In this document: in pieces, positions 53,880 to 60,122 of the stretch
How the letters are laid out: each line of letters opens with the position of its first letter
Position numbering within the stretch: the stretch's first letter is position 1
From: Hymenobacter chitinivorans DSM 11115
Lineage (GTDB): Bacteria > Bacteroidota > Bacteroidia > Cytophagales > Hymenobacteraceae
Direction of reading: 5' to 3'
DNA length: 64,000 bases
Assembly (NCBI RefSeq): GCF_002797555.1
Contig: NZ_PGFA01000001.1
Location: 3,162,001-3,226,000 of the forward strand
Position numbers and translations under genes: made by a program
Notes under the pieces: model-generated
The model's input: the letters and a program-made list of their open reading frames with translations, nothing else
What the model was told of the DNA's origin: nothing
Database searches by the model: none

Positions 53880-54016
53880 ACTTACATGGGCAGAAAAAAG
53901 TTAAATGGTTCTGATGCTTGCCGATTGATGGGCCCCCCGACCCCCTCAGGCTTGGCGCGGACGGACCTTCCGCCGCGCACAACGAACAAAGCACAACCAA
54001 AACCCCGCGGGCGGGG

Positions 54017-54024
54017 TATCTTTG
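54017..54024 (+). promoter_or_regulatory. -7 box of the arginine decarboxylase gene
   Basis: TATCTTTG exact, about 125 nt before the ATG, which leaves a leader containing the 54044-54141 hairpin. Confidence 0.5.
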
Positions 54025-54043
54025 CGGGCACTAAGTTCGGAAA

Positions 54044-54141
54044 GTTGGTTGTCAGTTGCTAGTTGTCAGTTGCAGTATTGTTCTGCTTACTGGCAATCAA
54101 CTACTTCACTAACAACCGACAACTAGCAACTGACAACTAAC
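54044..54141 (+). repeat. Long hairpin in the arginine decarboxylase leader
   Basis: Arms 54044-54072 and 54113-54141 (GTTGGTTGTCAGTTGCTAGT style units) pair with two mismatches over 29 bp, loop about 40 nt. It ends 7 nt before the start codon, so it could mask initiation. Confidence 0.8.
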
Positions 54142-54148
54142 CCCGTCA

Positions 54149-55552
54149 ATGGATACCTACCACGACCTGATTTCCCAGACCTTTGATTTTCCGACCCAGG
54201 AGTTTCACGTCGAGCAGAACGAGCTGCGCTTCCACGACATCGACCTGATGGCCCTGGTCGAGAAGTACGGCACGCCGCTGCGCCTCACCTACCTGCCCAA
54301 AATATCGTCCCAGATTCAGCGGGCCAAGGAGTGGTTCCGGGTCGGCATCGAGAAAACCGATTACCAGGGCCAGTACTCCTACGCCTACTGCACCAAGGCC
54401 TCCCACTTCAGCTTCGTGGTGGAAGAAGCCCTGAAAAACGGCGTCCACATCGAAACTTCGTCCTGGTTCGACACCAACATCATCCGGGCCATGTACGACA
54501 AGGGCCGGGTGACCAAGGACACCTACATCATCTGCAACGGCTTTAAGCCCGAGGCCTACAAGTCGGAAATTACGCGGCTCATCAACGACGGGTTCGTGAA
54601 CTGCATGCCCATCCTGGACTCGCCCAACGAGGTGGAGTACTACCACGACAACGTGCGCGAGAAGTGCAACCTGGGCATGCGCCTGGCTTCCGACGAGGAG
54701 CCGCGCTTCCAGTTCTACACCTCCCGCCTGGGCATCCGCTACGCCGACGCCATTCCGCTCTACGAGCAGAAAATCAAGGATGACCCGCGCTTCGAGCTCA
54801 CGATGCTGCACTACTTCATCAACACCGGCATCAAGGACACGTCTTACTATTGGTCGGAGCTGAGCCGCTTCGTGCACAAGTACTGCGAGCTGCGCAAGGT
54901 GTGCCCCACCCTAACGACCATCGACATCGGCGGCGGTTTGCCCATTCAAACTTCCATTCAGAAGGAGTACGACTACCCCTACATGATTGAGGAGATTCTG
55001 CGCACTATCAAGCGGATCTGCAGCGAGGAAGGCGTGCCCGAGCCCCACATTTTCACCGAGTTCGGCATTTTCACCGTCGGTGAGTCGGGCGCTACCATCT
55101 ACAGCATTCTGGACGAGAAGCTGCAGAACGACAAGGAGCTCTGGTACATGATTGACGGCTCGTTTATCACCAACCTGCCCGATACCTGGGCTCTGAATCA
55201 GCGCTTCATTATGCTGGCCCTCAACGGCTGGGAAAAGAAGTACAAGAAGATTCAGCTCGGCGGCCTGACCTGCGACTCTCAGGACTACTACAATGCCGAA
55301 AAGCACATCTACCAGGTGTTTTTGCCCGAGCGCAAGCCCGCCACCGACGCCCAGCCGCTCTACGTGGGCTTCTTCCACACCGGGGCCTACCAGGAAAGCC
55401 TCTCGGGCTACGGCGGCATCAAGCACTGCCTGATTCCGGCCCCGAAAATGGTGATTCTGGACCGCGACGCCGACGGCAACCTCACCGACCGGGTGTTTGC
55501 CGAGCAGCAGGAAGGCGAATCGATGATGCGGATTCTGGGCTACCAGAATTAA
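54149..55552 (+). CDS. speA: Arginine decarboxylase (PLP fold III)
   Basis: 467 residues, compact Bacteroidota-type protein of the alanine-racemase-like decarboxylase family. PLP Lys in YAYCTKASHFSFV, the phosphate-binding IDIGGGLPIQTS, and a late substrate Cys motif in GGLTCDSQDYYN. It makes agmatine, the first step to putrescine in the polyamine pathway. Alternative substrates such as meso-diaminopimelate are less likely. Pairs with arginase across the divergent region. Confidence 0.88.
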   Translation: MDTYHDLISQTFDFPTQEFHVEQNELRFHDIDLMALVEKYGTPLRLTYLPKISSQIQRAKEWFRVGIEKTDYQGQYSYAYCTKASHFSFVVEEALKNGVHIETSSWFDTNIIRAMYDKGRVTKDTYIICNGFKPEAYKSEITRLINDGFVNCMPILDSPNEVEYYHDNVREKCNLGMRLASDEEPRFQFYTSRLGIRYADAIPLYEQKIKDDPRFELTMLHYFINTGIKDTSYYWSELSRFVHKYCELRKVCPTLTTIDIGGGLPIQTSIQKEYDYPYMIEEILRTIKRICSEEGVPEPHIFTEFGIFTVGESGATIYSILDEKLQNDKELWYMIDGSFITNLPDTWALNQRFIMLALNGWEKKYKKIQLGGLTCDSQDYYNAEKHIYQVFLPERKPATDAQPLYVGFFHTGAYQESLSGYGGIKHCLIPAPKMVILDRDADGNLTDRVFAEQQEGESMMRILGYQN

Positions 55553-55564
55553 AATAGCACACTA

Positions 55565-55604
55565 AATTTCTGGTCCGGATGGTTGAAGGTCCGGACCAGA
55601 AATT
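55565..55604 (+). terminator. Perfect 15-bp hairpin after speA
   Basis: AATTTCTGGTCCGGA / TCCGGACCAGAAATT around a 10-nt loop. It is overlapped by the start of the next promoter, so it may both end speA and shape the lipoprotein promoter. Confidence 0.8.
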
Positions 55605-55605
55605 G

Positions 55606-55613
55606 TACTTTTG
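55606..55613 (+). promoter_or_regulatory. Promoter of the first tiny lipoprotein gene
   Basis: -7 box TACTTTTG; a TTG at 55582-55584 fits a -33 element about 21 nt upstream. Confidence 0.5.
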
Positions 55614-55657
55614 GTGCTGAACTAGTTTCTCTTACAACACTTTTGGTTTTTCTTGGG

Positions 55658-55810
55658 ATGAAAAAGCTACTCTTATTGGCCTCCGTGGCCCTACTCGGTC
55701 TGAGCGCGTGCAACAAGACGAAATGCCCTGCTTATAGCAGCACTAAAGCCGCTAACCGCGTTTCGTCGACCATCACCGCCTCCGCGGCTACCCCCGCTGA
55801 GCGCCAGTAG
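55658..55810 (+). CDS. Tiny lipoprotein with KCPAYS motif (1)
   Basis: 50 residues. Lipoprotein signal MKKLLLLASVALLGLSAC with the lipobox Cys at residue 18, then NKTKCPAYSSTKAANRV and a Ser/Thr/Ala tail. After processing only about 32 residues remain. The next gene encodes a clear paralogue; both have own terminators. Function unknown. Confidence 0.75.
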   Translation: MKKLLLLASVALLGLSACNKTKCPAYSSTKAANRVSSTITASAATPAERQ

Positions 55811-55845
55811 TTTTCGGTAGCTTTTGCGCTAGTCCCGGCTATACT

Positions 55846-55882
55846 AACGCCGGCTTTCTGCCCCGCAGGAAGCCGGCGTTTT
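55846..55882 (+). terminator. Terminator of tiny lipoprotein 1
   Basis: AACGCCGGCTTTCTG / CAGGAAGCCGGCGTT (one mismatch) followed by TTT. Confidence 0.85.
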
Positions 55883-56016
55883 GCGTAGTGCAAGTTGGCA
55901 GGCGGCAGTTGAACGAATGGGTACAATTTGAAGGTTAGGAAATCGTTACCAGTTGGTAAATCATTTCCCACCTCTTCCATTCCCGTATTGCCTAATACTT
56001 CAGATTGTACTTAAGC

Positions 56017-56166
56017 ATGAAAAAACTGTTGATTGTAGCTGTTGGATGTCTTTCTTTCTTCAGCTCCTGCCGCACCAAGTGTCCGGCCTACTCCGCCACC
56101 AAGCCCGCTACCCAAGTTGCCGCGCCCATTATGGCCAGCACCGAGCAACAGTCGGCTCGCCAGTAG
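56017..56166 (+). CDS. Tiny lipoprotein with KCPAYS motif (2)
   Basis: 49 residues. Signal MKKLLIVAVGCLSFFSSC (Cys 18), then RTKCPAYSATKPATQV and an Ala/Ser/Gln tail. Shares with its neighbour the lipobox spacing, the four-residue gap to a second Cys and the TKCPAYS-TK core, so they are tandem paralogues. The short length makes it easy to miss. Confidence 0.72.
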   Translation: MKKLLIVAVGCLSFFSSCRTKCPAYSATKPATQVAAPIMASTEQQSARQ

Positions 56167-56191
56167 TTGCTGGCTTCCTTCAAAAGCAGAA

Positions 56192-56230
56192 CAGCCGGTT
56201 TCTCCCCGCGGGAAACCGGCTGCTTCTTTT
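56192..56230 (+). terminator. Terminator of tiny lipoprotein 2
   Basis: CAGCCGGTTTC / GAAACCGGCTG followed by CTTCTTTTT. Confidence 0.85.
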
Positions 56231-56234
56231 TAGC

Positions 56235-56299
56235 TAGCGGCGCTTAGCTACGTACTCATTGCGAGGGCGCCGCAATGAGTACGTAGCTAAGCGCCGCTA
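56235..56299. repeat. Perfect 29-bp inverted repeat, 7-nt loop
   Basis: Arms 56235-56263 and 56271-56299 are exact reverse complements (TAGCGGCGCTTAGCTACGTA onward). The right arm contains the stop codon of the HAD gene. Confidence 0.95.
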
Positions 56300-56833
56300 A
56301 GCGCCCAGAATAATCTCGGTGGCGCCCCGCAAATCGGCAGCGTAGAGTGCGGGGCGGGCTTCTTCGCCTTCGCCCACCAGAATGCCCCGCACGCCGACTT
56401 TGGCGCCGGCCTGCAGGTCGCGGAGCCGGTCGCCGACAATCCAGCTCTGGGCCGGGTCGAGACGGAAGCGGGCCATGGCTTTTTCCAGCATCAGCGAGTC
56501 GGGCTTGCGCATCAGCGACTCGCTGATGCTGGGGTGGCCGCTGGCGAAGTAGAGGGCGTCAATGGCATTATCGCAGGCCTGCTGCAGCTTTTGGTGGCAG
56601 GCTTGCACTTCCCGGGCCGTATACAGGCCCTTGGCAATGCCAGCCTGGTTGGTTACCACAATCAGGCGGTAGCCGGCGGCTTTGAGGCGGGCCAGGCTTT
56701 CGGGCACGCCGGCCGCAATAACGAACTCGTCGAGCTGCCACACGTAGTGGCCAATTTCGTGGTTTAAAACGCCGTCCCGGTCCAGGAACACGGCTTTTTC
56801 GCGGGCCGGTGGCGCGGTTGCTGCTGCATTCAT
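56297..56833 (-). CDS. HAD-IIIA phosphatase, GmhB-like, zinc loop altered
   Basis: 178 residues. HAD motif I DRDGVLN (Asp18 nucleophile), motif II VVTNQAG and motif III RKPD with a downstream VGDRLRDLQAG. It resembles D-glycero-D-manno-heptose-1,7-bisphosphate phosphatase (GmhB), but the usual CxH...CxC zinc loop is replaced by FASGHPSISESLMRKPD with no Cys. A related sugar or histidinol phosphatase is therefore possible. Near-leaderless TAGCTTTG box on minus, divergent from the next gene. Confidence 0.8.
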   Translation of the reverse strand: MNAAATAPPAREKAVFLDRDGVLNHEIGHYVWQLDEFVIAAGVPESLARLKAAGYRLIVVTNQAGIAKGLYTAREVQACHQKLQQACDNAIDALYFASGHPSISESLMRKPDSLMLEKAMARFRLDPAQSWIVGDRLRDLQAGAKVGVRGILVGEGEEARPALYAADLRGATEIILGA

Positions 56834-56838
56834 ACGGC

Positions 56839-56846
56839 CAAAGCTA
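56839..56846 (-). promoter_or_regulatory. -7 box of the HAD gene, close to its start
   Basis: TAGCTTTG, exact match, only 5 nt before the ATG at 56833; transcript may be nearly leaderless. Confidence 0.45.
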
Positions 56847-56886
56847 CGGATTCCGGGCCCAGCGCGCCGAACTCCGCGGGGACGGT

Positions 56887-56894
56887 TACCTTTG
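56887..56894 (+). promoter_or_regulatory. -7 box of the HemY-type oxidase gene
   Basis: TACCTTTG exact, 22 nt before the ATG at 56917. Confidence 0.5.
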
Positions 56895-56916
56895 CCCTAT
56901 TCCAACTCAGCGCACC

Positions 56917-58248
56917 ATGCGGATTGCAATTCTTGGGGGCGGTATTTCGGGCCTGACCCTGGCCTTTTACCTGCAGCGGGCCGGCGTGGCCTACGACCTG
57001 TTTGAGGCTAGTCCCCGGCCCGGTGGCAATATCCGCTCCGAACACCACGACGGCTATCTGCTCGAAACTGGCCCCAACTCCCTGCAGCTCAGCGACGAAC
57101 TTAGCGAGTTGCTCGACCATCTGGGCCTCACCGACCAGCTCCAGGACACCGCCGCCGTGAGTGCCAACCGCTACGTGCTGCGCGCGGGCAAGTACCAGAA
57201 GCTGCCTGCCTCCCCGCCTGGCCTGCTGCTGAACGGCTTTTTCAGCCTGAAGGCCAAGCTCAACATCCTGCGGGAGCTGCGCCGCCCGGCCCAGAAGCCC
57301 GACCCGACCGAAACCCTGGCCGACTTTTTCCGCCGCCGCTTCGGTTCCGAAATAGTGGACTACGCCCTGAACCCGTTTATTTCGGGCATCTACGCCGGCG
57401 ACCCGGAGCAGCTGCTCGTGCACAAAACCTTTCCTAAAATGGTGGAGCTGGAGCAGACGTACGGTTCGGTGCTCAAGGGGCTGGCCAAGAGCGGCACGCC
57501 CGGCACCCGCCGCCGCATCGTGTCCCTGCGCGACGGGCTGCAAACCCTACCCAACACCCTGGCCGCTCAGCTGACCCACGCCCACTTTGGGGCGGCCGTA
57601 ACCAAGCTTACGCGCACGACGAATGGTCAGTACACGCTCGAAACGAGCGGTGACCAAAGCTTGCCGGCCTACGACGCACTGGTGCTGGCCCTGCCCACGT
57701 ACGCGGCGGCGCCGCTGCTACAGCCCCTGTTTGCCGCAGCTGCCGCGGCCCTGCAAGCCGTGTACCACCCGCCGATGACGGCCGTGTATACGGCTTACCA
57801 CCGCGCCGACGTTACCCACCCGCTCGACGGTTTCGGGGCCCTGCACCCCAAGGTGGAGCAGCCCTACGCCGCCGGCAGCATCTGGACCAGCTCCATCTAC
57901 CCGAATCGGGTGCCCGACGGACACGTTTTGTTTACCACGTTTGTTGGGGGTACGCAGTATGAGGCTCAGGCCCGGCAACCGGCCGAGCAGCAGCTACAGC
58001 AAGTGCACGCCGAGCTAAGCCGCTTCTACGGTATTCGGGCCGTGCAACCCCTGTGGCAATACCGGTACTCTTGGGAGCGGGCCATTCCGCAGTTCGACCA
58101 CCGCATTGTGGCCGCCCACGCGGCGGCCGATGCCCTGGTGGCGGAAGGCATTTACAGCACGGCCAACTGGCGGGCCGGCGTGGGCGTGCCCGACTGTATT
58201 CGCCACGCCCGGGCCCTGGCGGAAAAAATTACGGAGGGCGCAAACTGA
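56917..58248 (+). CDS. hemY: Protoporphyrinogen oxidase, HemY type
   Basis: 443 residues from the ATG at 56917, which gives the FAD motif start MRIAILGGGISGLTLAFYL; the frame is open from 56809. Family marks: RPGGNIRSEHHDGYLLE and the C-terminal FAD contact region near YSTANWRAGVGVPDC. It oxidises protoporphyrinogen IX or coproporphyrinogen III in heme synthesis. 17 nt before the mannosyltransferase gene. Confidence 0.9.
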   Translation: MRIAILGGGISGLTLAFYLQRAGVAYDLFEASPRPGGNIRSEHHDGYLLETGPNSLQLSDELSELLDHLGLTDQLQDTAAVSANRYVLRAGKYQKLPASPPGLLLNGFFSLKAKLNILRELRRPAQKPDPTETLADFFRRRFGSEIVDYALNPFISGIYAGDPEQLLVHKTFPKMVELEQTYGSVLKGLAKSGTPGTRRRIVSLRDGLQTLPNTLAAQLTHAHFGAAVTKLTRTTNGQYTLETSGDQSLPAYDALVLALPTYAAAPLLQPLFAAAAAALQAVYHPPMTAVYTAYHRADVTHPLDGFGALHPKVEQPYAAGSIWTSSIYPNRVPDGHVLFTTFVGGTQYEAQARQPAEQQLQQVHAELSRFYGIRAVQPLWQYRYSWERAIPQFDHRIVAAHAAADALVAEGIYSTANWRAGVGVPDCIRHARALAEKITEGAN

Positions 58249-58253
58249 ATCTT

Positions 58254-58261
58254 TATCTTTG
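58254..58261 (+). promoter_or_regulatory. Possible internal -7 box before the mannosyltransferase
   Basis: TATCTTTG, 4 nt before the ATG at 58266, so any transcript from here would be near leaderless; may be chance. Confidence 0.35.
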
Positions 58262-58265
58262 ATGC

Positions 58266-59063
58266 ATGAATGACGGGCTCGTCCTGATACCAACCTATAA
58301 TGAGCGGGAAAACGCGGAGCTGATTATCCGCAAGGTGTTTTCTCTGCCCAAAGGCTTCGACGTGCTCATCATCGACGATGGCTCGCCTGATGGCACGGCC
58401 GAGGTGGTGCGCGGCCTGCAGCAGGAATTTCCCGACCGCCTTTTTCTGGAAGAGCGCAGCGGCAAGCTGGGTCTGGGCACAGCCTACATTCACGGGTTTC
58501 GGTGGGCCCTGGCGCGCAACTACCAGTACGTGTTTGAGATGGACGCCGACTTCTCGCATAACCCCGACGACCTGATTCGCCTCTACCAGGCCTGCGCCAC
58601 CGACGGCTACGATCTGGCCATTGGCTCGCGCTACATTCAGGGCGTCAACGTGGTGAACTGGCCCATGGACCGGGTACTCATGTCCTGGTTTGCCTCGGCC
58701 TACGTGCGCCTGGTCACCGGCATGCCCATTGCCGACGCCACGGCCGGCTTTAAGTGCTACACCGCCCGGGTGCTGCGCACTATTCCGCTGGACCGCATCC
58801 GCTTTGTGGGCTACGCCTTCCAGATTGAGATGAAGTGGCTGGCCTACAAATACGGCTTCCGCATCAAGGAAGTGCCGATTATCTTCACCGACCGCACCCG
58901 GGGCACGTCCAAGATGACCAAGGGCATCTTCCAGGAAGCCCTGTTCGGAGTGGTACAAATGAAGCTCAGCAGCCTGTTTCGGTCGTTTGACCGGGCTGCC
59001 GGACCAAGCCCGGAATCAACCATTCCGGCACCGGCCGCAACCCCGGCCCGCGAAACCCGGTAA
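58266..59063 (+). CDS. Polyprenol-monophosphomannose synthase (GT2)
   Basis: 265 residues. GT-A fold motifs: VLIPTYNERENAE, IIDDGSPDGTAEVV, the metal-binding Asp in FEMDADFSHNPDD, and GSRYIQGV followed by the DPM1-like FQIEMKW. It is soluble or peripheral, without the extra C-terminal spans of some bacterial forms, and would transfer mannose (or glucose) to a polyprenyl phosphate. It precedes TerC by 40 nt. Confidence 0.9.
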   Translation: MNDGLVLIPTYNERENAELIIRKVFSLPKGFDVLIIDDGSPDGTAEVVRGLQQEFPDRLFLEERSGKLGLGTAYIHGFRWALARNYQYVFEMDADFSHNPDDLIRLYQACATDGYDLAIGSRYIQGVNVVNWPMDRVLMSWFASAYVRLVTGMPIADATAGFKCYTARVLRTIPLDRIRFVGYAFQIEMKWLAYKYGFRIKEVPIIFTDRTRGTSKMTKGIFQEALFGVVQMKLSSLFRSFDRAAGPSPESTIPAPAATPARETR

Positions 59064-59103
59064 GCTCTTCTACGGCGGCACGACGGCCCCGTAGGCTGCG
59101 CTT

Positions 59104-60045
59104 ATGGAAAACTCCCTCCCCTTCTGGGTTGGCTTCAACGCCTTCGTGCTCCTGCTGCTCCTGCTCGACCTGCTGGTGTTCAACCGCAAGGCCCACGTAG
59201 TCCGCATGCGGGAGGCCCTGGGCTGGAGTGCGTTCTGGATTGTCCTGTCCCTGGCCTTCAACTACGTGGTGTACCGCACCATAGGCCAGCAGGCCGGCCT
59301 GGAGTTTCTGACCGGCTACCTGATTGAGAAGTCCCTGAGCGTCGACAACTTGTTCGTGTTTCTGCTCATCTTCACCTACTTCAAGGTGCCGCAGCAGTAC
59401 CAGCACCGCATCCTGTTCTGGGGCGTTATCGGGGCGCTGGTGCTGCGGGCGGTTTTTATCCTGGCGGGGGCCGCGCTGCTGGCCAAGTTTCACTTCCTGC
59501 TGTACGTGCTGGGCGCCTTTCTGGTGTACACCGGCATCCGCATGGCCCTGAACGCCGGCGGCCCCGACATCAACCCCGACGACAACCCGGTGGTCAAGTT
59601 TCTGAGCCGCCACCTGCCCATTACCAGCAAGCTGGAAGGTGGCAAATTCTTCGTGCGCAAGGAGCGGCTGCTGTTTGCTACGCCCCTGTTCGTGGTGCTG
59701 GTTATGGTCGAAACCACCGACGTAGTTTTCGCCGCCGACTCCATCCCGGCCATTCTGGCCATTTCGCGCAACACGTTTATCGTTTATACCTCCAACGTAT
59801 TTGCCCTGCTGGGTTTGCGGGCCCTGTATTTTGCCCTGGCCGGCCTGATGCAGCTGTTTCACTACCTGCACTACGGCCTGGCCCTGATTCTGGTCTTTAT
59901 CGGCGGCAAGCTGCTCATTGCCGACTTTTACGAGCTGCCCATGTCGATTTCCCTGGGCGTGGTGGGGCTGCTACTGCTGGGCTCGGTGGTTTTGTCGCTG
60001 CTTTTTCCCAAAAAGGACGGACCCGTCATCCCATCCGGGCCCTGA
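59104..60045 (+). CDS. TerC-family membrane protein
   Basis: 313 residues with about eight to nine membrane spans. TerC hallmarks: EKSLSVDNLFVFLLIFTYF and a paired MVETTDVVFAADSIPAILAI, both with conserved acidic residues inside helices that probably bind metal. Members are linked to tellurite resistance or to Mn/Ca export during protein secretion. The TerC signal itself is strong; the transported ion is unknown. Confidence 0.93.
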   Translation: MENSLPFWVGFNAFVLLLLLLDLLVFNRKAHVVRMREALGWSAFWIVLSLAFNYVVYRTIGQQAGLEFLTGYLIEKSLSVDNLFVFLLIFTYFKVPQQYQHRILFWGVIGALVLRAVFILAGAALLAKFHFLLYVLGAFLVYTGIRMALNAGGPDINPDDNPVVKFLSRHLPITSKLEGGKFFVRKERLLFATPLFVVLVMVETTDVVFAADSIPAILAISRNTFIVYTSNVFALLGLRALYFALAGLMQLFHYLHYGLALILVFIGGKLLIADFYELPMSISLGVVGLLLLGSVVLSLLFPKKDGPVIPSGP

Positions 60046-60070
60046 ATGGACTTTACAGGCCGCTGAATAC

Positions 60071-60105
60071 AAAAAGCCCCGGCAGCAGCTGCTACCGGGG
60101 CTTTT
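60071..60105. terminator. Intrinsic terminator between convergent genes
   Basis: AAAAGCCCCGG / CCGGGGCTTTT with a 12-nt loop, between terC and the transglycosylase. Confidence 0.93.
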
Positions 60106-60122
60106 CTGTGGTCAAACTAGCC

